Assembly (NCBI GenBank): GCA_020056225.1
Contig: JAGVIE010000048.1
Location: 165,352-228,365 of the forward strand
Direction of reading: 5' to 3'
Source of the DNA: Bacteroidota bacterium
GTDB taxonomy: Bacteria > Bacteroidota > Ignavibacteria > UBA10030 > SZUA-254
Length of the DNA stretch: 63,014 nt
Shown here: positions 1 to 8,709 of the stretch, piece after piece
Position numbering within the stretch: the first letter of the stretch is position 1
Layout of the letters: each line of letters opens with the position of its first letter
Position numbers and translations under genes: made by a program
Notes under the pieces: model-generated
Told to the model about the DNA's origin: nothing
The model's input: only the letters and a program-made list of their open reading frames with translations
Database searches by the model: none

Positions 1-815
1 GAACTCTTAACGTCGAAGGTAATACCTGGCAATTCTACTTTCACACTCTGACGCCGCAATGCGAGAAGCAACTGCATACTGAATAATTCATCGAATTTCA
101 GCCTGAGTCGAGCTTCATCGAGTAATTGTTGTGTTTCCGGAAAATGGATTGAACTTAACGCCTGTTTGATCGGCAGATATTTATACTTATCTATAATAGA
201 GGATGGCAAAGGTTCCTCTGCGAACTGGAGGAATTCATTTAACGTCGCCTTCATAATCCGGCGGAAACCTTTAATGTTAAGATTTACACTCTGTAATTCT
301 CCAGATGAACCGTACTTGGGAACGATCCCTCTTGTGTGGAGAAACCCCTGTAAACCACCATCTTCATCGTCGGCAGGAGATAACCTGTCTATGGAAGGAT
401 GAACGATCTGCGGGTGCCTATTGAATATTGTCACCTTGCCTGAGGCGGCTATAATCTCTCCAACCTCAAAAGCTTTTTTAAAATATTGAACACTCTGGAA
501 AAATACTAATTGAATTGTACCACTCTCATCCTCCAATATCACACTAAGCCGTTGACGGGGTGGACGACCAATAAGATCAAATGTACGTATGGTGCCGATA
601 ACAGTCACCCATTCACCCGAATCGGCATGCTTTCTCAGATCAACTATCTTTCCAACCTTGCTTAAATCTATATAATCGTAAGGGAAGTAATATATCAGGT
701 CTCTCACCGTTTTGATATTATGATTGGCAAGCGCTTCTGCCCGTTTCGGTCCGATACCTTTGACGTACTGGACGGGCATGGAGAGATCTTTTTTTGTCTG
801 ATGTTGCAAATTCAT
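1..815 (-). CDS. recG: ATP-dependent DNA helicase RecG, N-terminal part (runs off the left edge)
   Basis: I translated the minus strand from the ATG at 815 to the window edge, giving about 271 residues without a stop. Near the start it reads VKGIGPKRAEALANHNI followed by a DLIYYFPYDYIDLS segment, the helix-hairpin-like opening of RecG. An OB-fold wedge domain follows, with segments such as VTVIGTIRTFDLIGR, LEDESGTIQLVFF and ASGKVTIFNRHPQIVHP. RecG is a superfamily 2 helicase that reverses stalled forks and migrates branched DNA; the wedge domain binds the junction. The helicase motifs would lie beyond position 1 and cannot be checked. A second in-frame ATG at 779 is a possible alternative start. 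The gene lies downstream of the T9SS gene on the same strand, separated by a palindromic element. Confidence 0.88.
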   Translation of the reverse strand, partial: MNLQHQTKKDLSMPVQYVKGIGPKRAEALANHNIKTVRDLIYYFPYDYIDLSKVGKIVDLRKHADSGEWVTVIGTIRTFDLIGRPPRQRLSVILEDESGTIQLVFFQSVQYFKKAFEVGEIIAASGKVTIFNRHPQIVHPSIDRLSPADDEDGGLQGFLHTRGIVPKYGSSGELQSVNLNIKGFRRIMKATLNEFLQFAEEPLPSSIIDKYKYLPIKQALSSIHFPETQQLLDEARLRLKFDELFSMQLLLALRRQSVKVELPGITFDVKS

Positions 816-885
816 CTTTGGAAAGATACGAAGGAGAGTGGATAATAGCAATTGGACAAAGAAGCCAACCCCAGTTCAATGAATA

Positions 886-941
886 TAACCTTGCGAAGAA
901 CCTGCCCTGAACGTAGTGAAGGGTCTCCCTTCGCAAGGTTA
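886..941. repeat. Palindromic element between recG and the preceding T9SS gene
   Basis: Two perfect 13-bp arms, TAACCTTGCGAAG (886-898) and CTTCGCAAGGTTA (929-941), enclose a smaller CCCT...AGGG hairpin. The element starts 8 bases after the stop of the minus-strand T9SS gene, so it could end or stabilise that transcript. There is no long T run, so it is not a classic intrinsic terminator. Intergenic palindromes of this kind are often dispersed through a genome; only one copy is visible here. Confidence 0.6.
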
Positions 942-949
942 AAGTAAAA

Positions 950-2752
950 TCAACGCAATAGTATCATCTTCTTTACATCAACAAAACCTCCCACTGTTAA
1001 CTTGTAGTAATACACTCCACTCGCCAGATTACGTGCATCAAACTCAGCCGATTTGTATCCCGCAACCAGCATTCCATCGACCAATGTTCTCACTTCTTGT
1101 CCAAAGATGTTGTATACCTTGAGCGTTACCCAATTGTCAATTGGCAATTGATAATTGATAATTGTCACCGGATTAAAAGGATTCGGATAATTCTGCTCAA
1201 GAGCGAATTTAATTGGGATTTCGGGTTTCTGATTTCGGATTTCATAATCGGGTGGTGGAGGAGGTAATTCTCCATTTGGGACTATCTGAATCAGCTTGTT
1301 CGTCATAATCGATGAGGTTGTATCTAATATCAGTTTGCCTGATTTATTTGTCTTTACCCAATATGCATGACCGGGCTGTATAGTATCGCTTGAAACGTAT
1401 TGATTATCTGTATAAGTAAAAAAATCATTAACGATCATATCCGGTGGATCACTACTTATGGATGACACTCGTACGGGATAGGAGATTGAACCTATCATGT
1501 TCCATCCTAAATTTACATCTATTGAATCGGACGTAATCTTTTCACCGATAAATTTAATTACATTAGATGAATTAAATTTTGACCAGTAACCTTTACCGTT
1601 TTGAAGTGTGTCTTTGTTTATATAGCTATTCTCATAAGTAAACGCAGATGAGATTGAGGAAGGTAACAAGGTGTTTTTACAAAAGTCGTGTACACGATTT
1701 GGCACTGAGAGCATGTTCCAACCCTCATTAACGTTTATCATCCGCCCACATGCTAACGATGGCTGAGTAAGGCGGTAAACGCCGGTACCATATGTTGCTA
1801 TATAAAGTTCGAGCGAATCTCTCAGGTTTATCTCAATATCATTTAGACCCTCGGCACCAAGTGGTGTAGAGATACTATCCCAACTAAGACCACCATTCGT
1901 TGTTTCATGTATTGTAAACCAATAAGAAGCAGAACCAATGAAAAAGTGATTATCATAAAAAGGGTCTATTTCAATTTTCTGGTAACCTTGATAAGGAGTA
2001 TTTACTATTTCCCAGCTTAAGCCGCCGTCTGTTGACTTTTGCAATACACTAGTAGGTATATAAACAATGTCTGGATTGAATGGATGGAACTCTATATCGT
2101 TATTATACCAAGTATTTGGGTGTAAAACATCTAAATCAGTCCATGTGTCACCTTTATCGGTCGACTTTAAAACAGTACCCCATCCTCCTATCCAAATATC
2201 ATTTATCGGTGATCTTTTGACAACAAATATTGCAAAACAATCCTTCCCTGGAAAATTTTGCGATACCCTTTGCCAAATAGTGTTAGATCTCTTATTTAAA
2301 CAATCATAGTAATAATCTCCGCCGGCAAAAAAAATATTAGTCATACCGTACGATTCGAATCCATCAATTGAATAAATTCCCCCAAAACTGCCATGATCAG
2401 TTATCCCGCTATCGTCAGCTACCCAACCGGATGAGGATAAACTATATATAATCGATGTATCATCAGGTGAATCCTCACCATAAACACCGACAGTCAAATT
2501 ATATCCCTGTGAGTCTACAGGATGCGGGTACACACAGGTAATATTTTTCTCCTTCAATCCGAGATTTACCCAACCGGTATCGTTCAGGTTTCTACGAAAC
2601 ACGCCGCTGTCAAATGTAGCGGCATATAATGTATCGCCATAAATTTTGAGGTCTGTTACTTTCATACCCTGTAAACCGAAAGAGGAAATTTGAGTGAAAG
2701 AATCAACATTCAAAAAAATAGTTGATATGATAATTACTAAAAATCTTTTCAT
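950..2752 (-). CDS. Secreted BNR/sortilin-type propeller protein with T9SS sorting domain
   Basis: A 600-residue protein with an N-terminal signal peptide (MKRFLVIIISTIFL, residues 1-14, then a polar stretch). Residues of about 30-330 hold repeats with the BNR/sortilin look, for example STDKGDTW, STDGGLSW and TTNGGLSW, which form beta-propeller blades. A duplicated module follows (GWNMLSVP and GWNMIGS, each ending in a GYW/AYWVK segment). The last 85 residues are a type A T9SS domain with LEQNYPNPFNP and a VKKMILLR end. It should cross the outer membrane through T9SS and be released or anchored at the surface; its ligand is unknown. It has the same architecture as the 889-residue protein at 44480-47149. 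It lies just downstream of the subtilase gene, with a 17-base gap, so the two may be co-transcribed. Confidence 0.8.
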   Translation of the reverse strand: MKRFLVIIISTIFLNVDSFTQISSFGLQGMKVTDLKIYGDTLYAATFDSGVFRRNLNDTGWVNLGLKEKNITCVYPHPVDSQGYNLTVGVYGEDSPDDTSIIYSLSSSGWVADDSGITDHGSFGGIYSIDGFESYGMTNIFFAGGDYYYDCLNKRSNTIWQRVSQNFPGKDCFAIFVVKRSPINDIWIGGWGTVLKSTDKGDTWTDLDVLHPNTWYNNDIEFHPFNPDIVYIPTSVLQKSTDGGLSWEIVNTPYQGYQKIEIDPFYDNHFFIGSASYWFTIHETTNGGLSWDSISTPLGAEGLNDIEINLRDSLELYIATYGTGVYRLTQPSLACGRMINVNEGWNMLSVPNRVHDFCKNTLLPSSISSAFTYENSYINKDTLQNGKGYWSKFNSSNVIKFIGEKITSDSIDVNLGWNMIGSISYPVRVSSISSDPPDMIVNDFFTYTDNQYVSSDTIQPGHAYWVKTNKSGKLILDTTSSIMTNKLIQIVPNGELPPPPPDYEIRNQKPEIPIKFALEQNYPNPFNPVTIINYQLPIDNWVTLKVYNIFGQEVRTLVDGMLVAGYKSAEFDARNLASGVYYYKLTVGGFVDVKKMILLR

Positions 2753-2769
2753 AGTTATTATCTCCTATG

Positions 2770-4893
2770 TTATTTTGTCAATATCATTTTCTTTACATCC
2801 ATAAACTTACCAGCCTGAATTTTATAGAAATAAACACCGCTCGGTAAATTTGTCCCACTAAAATCCACTTCATGCAGCCCGGCTAATTTTTGTTCATCAA
2901 CAATTGTTGCAATTTCCCGCCCCAGAATATCAAACACTTTTAAAGTTACACTTGCTTCTTCTGGCAATGAATATTTAATTTTCGTTATTGGATTAAATGG
3001 ATCAGGAAAATTTTTTGAAAGTGAAAATGACGTTGGTTTGTTTTTATTTGGTTGAAGCGCAATTTTTCTTAGGTCCAAAGCTGTAAATTCCCACGTTTCA
3101 GACCAAACCGGGGTAACGCCGCATATAGAGTTATCAGCACGGACATGCCAATAATAATCCGTGTTTTCTATTAGACCTTCGGCCTCAACGGATGTTGATG
3201 TGATACCTGATTCATTAAATATAGGGTTAGTAAAATTAATGTCTGTTGCAACTTGAACACTATATGAAGCAGCACCATATAATTGATTCCAAACCAATGT
3301 TTGAGGTATCGAACCGTTAGAATTATTTAGGGGGGAGATAAGTTTGATAATTATCGCTTGTAATGCCCTGTAAGCATTAATCCTTCCCCATCCGAATTTA
3401 GAATCCCAGCCTGGTGTACCTGAATCTGTTGCAGTCTGTTCCAGAACACATTTGACCTGCGCAGGTGTAAGGTCTGGTCTAACTGAGAGTACCAGCGCTG
3501 CAACACCCGATACTAGTGCTGTTGAATAGCATCCACCATAATCGTTCCAACCATACGTATTCGGCGCCTTAGTTGTAAATATCCACCAATCAGTGAACAC
3601 CTGTGAAAGACGACCAGCGGGAGCTGAAATATTTACTGAATCAGGACAATATTGATTAGAACGCCCACATGATGGAAAGGCACTTCCATCTTTCATAGTA
3701 CCTGAAACGGCAATAACATAAGGGTGACAGGCAGGATATTGTATATTACAAATAGAATTAGGGGACGTATTACCGGACAATGCATTTAAAACGCAACCGT
3801 TATTATAGGCATAATTTATTGCTGCATCGATAGATTGTATAGGTGCCGGAAATGTAAAACTCATGTTAATAATTTTTGCTCCATTATTAACAGCATATAA
3901 AATAGCGTCATCTATAACGTCGGATCTTGGTGCCTGTTGTCTCGGAGATATTTTTGTTATCAACAGTCTTACACCTGGAGAACCCCATCCACCAGCTACT
4001 CCAGCTACACCTTTATGATTGTTAGTCTTTGCGGCAATAAGACCAGCTATAATCGTCCCATGCCCATCTCCAGTAGCACGAGTATCATTATTATTATCTA
4101 TAAAATTCCAACCTTTGTAATCATCTATGTAACCGTTACTATCGTTATCTATTGAATCACCGGATGTTCGATTATTCGGATCACTCCATGTATCTATAGT
4201 GTTGACCCAAACATTTTGATAACCGTCTGTACCCATCCCAATGTCTTCATGAAGCCAGTCTGTCCCTGAATCAAGAATTCCAACAATAACAGAAGGGCTG
4301 CCTGTTGATATACCCCATGCTTCAGGTGCATTTATATCATAAATGTGATTAAGGTACCATTGATTACCAAAATATGTATCATTTGTAAATAAACTTCCAA
4401 AAACACCAAACGTACTGGGCTCTACAATTTCAACAATTCCACTATGAAGATATTTTTTTAAGACCGTAAAAATATCCTCCGCACCATTCACTTTCAAATC
4501 AACAAAACCTAAAATATTTTCTCTAATTATTGTCGCACCTTCTTTAAGATTGAAATCTTCAATTATTTTTTTTGAAATACCAGGTTTCCATTTCACAGTT
4601 ATCACTGAATCATAAACTAAACTTTTATCATCTCCATAAACTGCATACCACTTACCCTCCGATTTAATATATTTGCTCCCGTTGAGGTATTCTTCTATTT
4701 GTGCATTACTAAATATTGGGAAAGAAAATGTTAATATTACAAAATGGAAAGCTAATGTCCCCGCCTTGAATAAAATGAATTTTGATGGAAGGAATTCATT
4801 TAGTAATTTACTTCCCCCCGTACACGATGACATTCTTCGCACCCAACCAGCAAGACTAAACATTAAACACATTAAATGTGATGTGATCCTCAT
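2770..4893 (-). CDS. Secreted S8 (subtilisin) family protein with Cys in place of the catalytic Ser; T9SS sorting domain
   Basis: A 707-residue protein. Residues of about 95-165 resemble the inhibitory propeptide found before many subtilases. The S8 domain has Asp208 (GILDSGTDW), His278 (GDGHGTIIAG) and the oxyanion Asn375 (LSGN). The usual GTSMATPHVAG block reads GGCYSTALVSG, with Cys455 (codon 3529-3531, TGC) at the Ser221 position and Ala459 at the Pro225 position of subtilisin. An FN3-like stretch (about 530-610) and a T9SS type A domain (NFPDPFNP, end VKKMILTK) follow. Such proteins are normally exported proteases; with Cys the activity may be thiol protease, peptide ligase or none. The N-terminus is uncertain: a hydrophobic signal-like segment sits at 39-63, so the true start may lie inside the first 35 codons. 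Confidence 0.85.
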   Translation of the reverse strand: MRITSHLMCLMFSLAGWVRRMSSCTGGSKLLNEFLPSKFILFKAGTLAFHFVILTFSFPIFSNAQIEEYLNGSKYIKSEGKWYAVYGDDKSLVYDSVITVKWKPGISKKIIEDFNLKEGATIIRENILGFVDLKVNGAEDIFTVLKKYLHSGIVEIVEPSTFGVFGSLFTNDTYFGNQWYLNHIYDINAPEAWGISTGSPSVIVGILDSGTDWLHEDIGMGTDGYQNVWVNTIDTWSDPNNRTSGDSIDNDSNGYIDDYKGWNFIDNNNDTRATGDGHGTIIAGLIAAKTNNHKGVAGVAGGWGSPGVRLLITKISPRQQAPRSDVIDDAILYAVNNGAKIINMSFTFPAPIQSIDAAINYAYNNGCVLNALSGNTSPNSICNIQYPACHPYVIAVSGTMKDGSAFPSCGRSNQYCPDSVNISAPAGRLSQVFTDWWIFTTKAPNTYGWNDYGGCYSTALVSGVAALVLSVRPDLTPAQVKCVLEQTATDSGTPGWDSKFGWGRINAYRALQAIIIKLISPLNNSNGSIPQTLVWNQLYGAASYSVQVATDINFTNPIFNESGITSTSVEAEGLIENTDYYWHVRADNSICGVTPVWSETWEFTALDLRKIALQPNKNKPTSFSLSKNFPDPFNPITKIKYSLPEEASVTLKVFDILGREIATIVDEQKLAGLHEVDFSGTNLPSGVYFYKIQAGKFMDVKKMILTK

Positions 4894-5150
4894 GCAAATT
4901 TCTCCTCAGATTGTTGTTCTCCTTTTGCCTTTCGCGATACCCATAGGCATATTGTTCAATCAAATGTAACTAAAAGAAATCAAAAGTCAAAAAACATCTC
5001 CTGACCGAGATTCCCCATTTCATTATAGGCTTGGACGGTGGATTGATTGATATGTATGTTGAGAATCGTGCGGATAGCATTCAAGAAGCAAAATGGCGCT
5101 ACTTTCAGCTTATAACTTTCTGTTCCCACCCTGAAACGTGAATTTTGAGT

Positions 5151-6149
5151 TTATATTTCCCCTTTTGCGCCACGGGTCATCAAATCGGATGTTGCAATGA
5201 TAGGGTCCTTGTCTTCAAACAATACCTGATATACTGCATTTGATATAGGTAATTCAACATTAAATTTGTTGCATAGATCGTGAATGGAGCGTGTAGTTGC
5301 TACACCTTCAGCAACCATGGTCATGCCGGCAAGTATATCTTTTAGTTTTCTGCCTTTTCCAATTTCTTCCCCGACATACCTGTTGCGGCTGTGCTTACTC
5401 ATGCAGGTCACAATCAGATCGCCGATGCCGGATAACCCGGCAAAAGTTTCCTGTTTGGCTCCCATTACTTTACCGAGTCTGGCGATCTCAACAGTTGCAC
5501 GGGTCATGATGGCGGCTTTAGTATTATCACCGAAACCTGCTCCATCGGCAATCCCCGCGCCTATAGCGATGACGTTTTTCAACGACCCAGCTAATTCAAC
5601 ACCGCGGATATCTTCGCTTGAATAAACTCGAAAATATGGTGTCATAAAAGTTTTTTGCGCCAATTTTGCCGTCGTTATATTTATCGATGCCGCTACAACT
5701 GCGGTAGGAACTTTCCTGCTTACTTCTTCGGCAAAACTTGGACCTGATAATGTAACGATATTGCTTTTTTCAATATGCGGCAGAACATCGAGAAGTACAT
5801 CTGATATCGTCATCAATGAATCGTTTTCAATCCCCTTCGCTACATTCACGATTATAACATTATGAAAATTATGTCCATGTAATTTCTCGATCACTGAGCG
5901 AAGGAATTGAGTAGGAATTGCAGTTACGACCATCTCGGCGCCGCTCACCGAATAAGTCAAATCGCTGCTAATATTCACATCAAGTGGGATAGCTACGCCT
6001 GGAAGGAATTCCTTGTTTACACGATTGGTACGCATCGAGGCGGCATGTTCCTCCTGATACGACCAAAGATTAACCTGGTGCGCATTAGAATGGAGCAAGA
6101 TAGCCAAGGTTGTTCCCCAGCTTCCCGCACCTAATACAGTAATGCGCAT
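5151..6149 (-). CDS. gpsA: Glycerol-3-phosphate dehydrogenase [NAD(P)+]
   Basis: A 332-residue protein, the normal family length. The N-terminal Rossmann motif is GAGSWG (residues 7-12), and the family signatures VAKGIE (Lys105) and GSLKN (catalytic Lys191) are present, followed by GDNTKAAIMTR. It reduces dihydroxyacetone phosphate to sn-glycerol 3-phosphate, the backbone of phospholipids, in the cytoplasm. It lies 9 bases downstream of plsY on the same strand, so substrate supply and the first acylation are encoded together. The ATG start agrees with the position of the Rossmann strand. Nothing unusual is seen. Confidence 0.97.
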   Translation of the reverse strand: MRITVLGAGSWGTTLAILLHSNAHQVNLWSYQEEHAASMRTNRVNKEFLPGVAIPLDVNISSDLTYSVSGAEMVVTAIPTQFLRSVIEKLHGHNFHNVIIVNVAKGIENDSLMTISDVLLDVLPHIEKSNIVTLSGPSFAEEVSRKVPTAVVAASINITTAKLAQKTFMTPYFRVYSSEDIRGVELAGSLKNVIAIGAGIADGAGFGDNTKAAIMTRATVEIARLGKVMGAKQETFAGLSGIGDLIVTCMSKHSRNRYVGEEIGKGRKLKDILAGMTMVAEGVATTRSIHDLCNKFNVELPISNAVYQVLFEDKDPIIATSDLMTRGAKGEI

Positions 6150-6158
6150 AAATAATTG

Positions 6159-6833
6159 TTAAGATTTTTTCTCGAAAATATGGAGGCGTGTTAGCCGGTG
6201 CTCTGTGCCGTCGATAAGACGCTTGATGTTTGCTCGATGGGTATAGAGTAACAACAGAGATATTCCTATACTAAAGAAAATCAGAGTATTATAACCCTGG
6301 AGATATGCATTGAAAACGTTATGGCGGAAAAACATCGTTAATGGAAAAGCGATAGCTCCGCTTATAGAACCCAACGAAACATAGCGGGAGAGAACGAATA
6401 CAAGCGCGAATATACCGATTGAAACCAGCACTTCAATAGTTGCCAAGCCTAATAATACTCCGCCGGCAGTTGCGATACCTTTACCGCCGCGGAAACCGCT
6501 GAAAGCAGTCCAGATATGTCCAAGTATCGCAGCACACCCGGCTATAATCCGGATAACGGTTATATCCTCGAATGGTGTAACGTTTCTGAAGGGCATTTCA
6601 CCTGTCATAAACTTCGTAATGAGCATTGTAGCTATATACCCTTTAAGTATATCGATAACAATAACCATTACACCGGCTTTCCATCCTAAGACCCGGATGA
6701 CGTTAGTCCCGCCGGCATTACCACTGCCATAGTGCCGTATATCGACACCTTTAAGTAATTTAGTTACGATGATACTCGTTGGGATCGATCCAACCAGATA
6801 ACTTAATACTATAATTATACCCAATGGTATCAT
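6159..6833 (-). CDS. plsY: Acyl-phosphate:glycerol-3-phosphate acyltransferase PlsY
   Basis: A 224-residue integral membrane protein with about five to six hydrophobic segments. The three PlsY loop motifs are visible: GSIPTS near the N-terminus, GSGNAGGTNVIR at about residues 37-48, and GFRGGKGIATAGG at about 113-125. PlsY transfers the acyl group from acyl phosphate to glycerol 3-phosphate, making lysophosphatidic acid at the inner membrane. The downstream neighbour gpsA makes its substrate. The size is slightly above the usual 190-215 residues because of an extra hydrophilic insert after the second segment. PlsX is not in the window. Confidence 0.95.
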   Translation of the reverse strand: MIPLGIIIVLSYLVGSIPTSIIVTKLLKGVDIRHYGSGNAGGTNVIRVLGWKAGVMVIVIDILKGYIATMLITKFMTGEMPFRNVTPFEDITVIRIIAGCAAILGHIWTAFSGFRGGKGIATAGGVLLGLATIEVLVSIGIFALVFVLSRYVSLGSISGAIAFPLTMFFRHNVFNAYLQGYNTLIFFSIGISLLLLYTHRANIKRLIDGTEHRLTRLHIFEKKS

Positions 6834-6898
6834 AAATATTCCTTTTTCATATAGGTTCTCTTATATAAGATACCTGAAATTATACAAAGATTCAAGAA

Positions 6899-7612
6899 TT
6901 AAATGGATTTCGTCACAAACCGTTTCGCTATAATTTGTGCCAGTTCGATATCTTCGGGAGTGGTGATCTTGATATTATCATAAGACCCATTTATTATGCG
7001 AATTCGCATGCCGATGCGTTCAACGAGATTCGCATCATCGGTTCCATAATATCCCTCAATACGCGCCATTTCAAACGCGCGTTTGATAATTTGGAACTGA
7101 AACGTCTGCGGAGTTTGTGCAATCCATAACTGTTCACGAGATAGAGTGTTTTGAGCGTACCCAGCAACACTCGACTGCTTGATAGTATCCTTCGGACGAA
7201 CGGCAGCTATTGCCGCACCATCCTCCTTTGCCGCTATCAGAACAGCGTGAATCAATTTTTGAGAGATGAAAGGACGCACTGCATCATGAATCAAAATCAA
7301 ATCAGCATCATATTTTTCTATTTCCTGCAAACAATTCCATACCGAGTCTTGCCGTTCAGCCCCGCCCTCCACCACTGAACTAACCTTAGTGAGATTATGC
7401 AATTTGATAAGATTGTTAAGCGGCTTCCTGTTTTCTTTGTCGGAAGCCAGTATAATATTATCTATGTCAGGAGAAGATTGAAAATGTTCGAGTGTTCGTA
7501 TAATAATCGGCTTTCCCGCAACCTCAAGAAATTGCTTGCTGACACTGCCGCCCATTCGCTTTCCTGTCCCGGCAGCGGGAATAATAACACCGACTTTTTT
7601 TCCGGCAATCAT
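6899..7612 (-). CDS. ispD: 2-C-methyl-D-erythritol 4-phosphate cytidylyltransferase
   Basis: A 237-residue nucleotidyltransferase of standard length. The CTP-binding loop PAAGTGKRMG is near residue 12, followed by SKQF with the conserved Lys; LIHDAVRPF and TPQTFQ are the other IspD signatures. It couples CTP to MEP in the third step of the MEP isoprenoid pathway. A later enzyme of the pathway, IspG, is also in the window (51.9 kb). It lies 9 bases downstream of queA and probably shares its transcript. Ribitol-phosphate cytidylyltransferases (TarI) are related, but there is no teichoic acid context and the organism has an outer membrane. Confidence 0.95.
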   Translation of the reverse strand: MIAGKKVGVIIPAAGTGKRMGGSVSKQFLEVAGKPIIIRTLEHFQSSPDIDNIILASDKENRKPLNNLIKLHNLTKVSSVVEGGAERQDSVWNCLQEIEKYDADLILIHDAVRPFISQKLIHAVLIAAKEDGAAIAAVRPKDTIKQSSVAGYAQNTLSREQLWIAQTPQTFQFQIIKRAFEMARIEGYYGTDDANLVERIGMRIRIINGSYDNIKITTPEDIELAQIIAKRFVTKSI

Positions 7613-7621
7613 TTCTGTCTA

Positions 7622-8659
7622 TCAGAAAATCAGCATCGCGTCGCCGTAACTATAGAAACGCCACTTTTCTTTAATCGCCTTCTTATAAGCCCGCATCACG
7701 TAATCTCTTCCCCCGAAAGCACAGACCAGCATGAGCAGTGTGGACTCAGGCATGTGAAAATTAGTGATTAATTTATCGACAATCTTAAATTCATAAGGTG
7801 GAAAAATAAATTTATCGGTCCAACCTTTATAAGATTTAAGATGTCCGGTCGTCGTTACGCACGATTCAACGGCACGGCTGACACTTGTGCCGACGGCAAA
7901 AACGCTTCCGCGACTATCAATAGTCTTATTTACAATGTCGACTGTCGATTGAGGAATCTCATAATACTCTGAATCCATTTTATGTTTGGAAAGATCTTCC
8001 ACCTCAACGGGCCTGAAAGAACCAAGCCCCAGATGCAGAGTAACCGGCGCAATCTTCACGCCTTTCTTTTCTATCGCTGTAAGCAGACGTTTTGTGAAAT
8101 GAAGTCCGGCGGTCGGGGCGGCAACTGATCCGACATTTTTCGCAAAGACAGTTTGATACGATTCTTTATCGTCTTCAACTGCATCGCGTTTGATGTAGTA
8201 CGGCAGTGGTGTAACGCCTATTCGTTCGATAATCTTGAACAAATCGTTCTTATAATTAAATCTTACCGTTCTGCCGCGGGATGTTGTATTATCAATGACT
8301 TCGCACCATATTTTTCCATCATCGAAATATATTTTATTGCCGATACGAACTTTCCGTGCCGGATCGACAATGACATCCCAAATAGCATCATCATGGTTCA
8401 ACTCTCGTAAAAGAAATACTTCAATTTTTGCGTTCGTTTTTTCTTTCTTTCCGAATAAGCGTGCAGGGAAAACCCTCGTCTGATTAACGACAAGGCAATC
8501 TCCTTTCTTAAAATAATCAAGTATATCGGTGAATCGTTGTTCCGCGATAGAATCTTCGGCACGATTTAATACCATGAGCCGGGAAGCATCGCGCGGTTTC
8601 GACGGAAACTTAGCGATGAGATTGCGTGGCAGCGGATATTTGAAATCAGATAGTTTCAT
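7622..8659 (-). CDS. queA: S-adenosylmethionine:tRNA ribosyltransferase-isomerase
   Basis: A 345-residue protein of normal length. It begins MKLSDFKYPLPRNLIA, the typical QueA opening, and carries PTAGLHFT, HLGLGSFRPV and TNFHMPESTLLMLV. QueA moves the ribosyl part of SAM to preQ1 in tRNA anticodons to make epoxyqueuosine. The preQ1-inserting Tgt and preQ1 synthesis genes are not in the window. It is followed after 9 bases by ispD, probably in one operon. Nothing unusual is seen. Confidence 0.97.
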   Translation of the reverse strand: MKLSDFKYPLPRNLIAKFPSKPRDASRLMVLNRAEDSIAEQRFTDILDYFKKGDCLVVNQTRVFPARLFGKKEKTNAKIEVFLLRELNHDDAIWDVIVDPARKVRIGNKIYFDDGKIWCEVIDNTTSRGRTVRFNYKNDLFKIIERIGVTPLPYYIKRDAVEDDKESYQTVFAKNVGSVAAPTAGLHFTKRLLTAIEKKGVKIAPVTLHLGLGSFRPVEVEDLSKHKMDSEYYEIPQSTVDIVNKTIDSRGSVFAVGTSVSRAVESCVTTTGHLKSYKGWTDKFIFPPYEFKIVDKLITNFHMPESTLLMLVCAFGGRDYVMRAYKKAIKEKWRFYSYGDAMLIF

Positions 8660-8709
8660 TCTATTTACCTTTCATTTATTGGTAAACCGTATAATATTAA
8701 ATCTCTTAT

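Noticed and set aside
718-936. A 72-codon minus-strand reading frame after the first T9SS gene
   Set aside because: It overlaps the RecG start in another frame and contains the palindrome; it has no ribosome-binding site or recognisable sequence.
1135-1165. Tandem CAATTG/GATAATTG-like repeats
   Set aside because: They lie inside the T9SS domain of the 950-2752 gene, encode a normal sorting-domain strand, and are simply A+T-rich.
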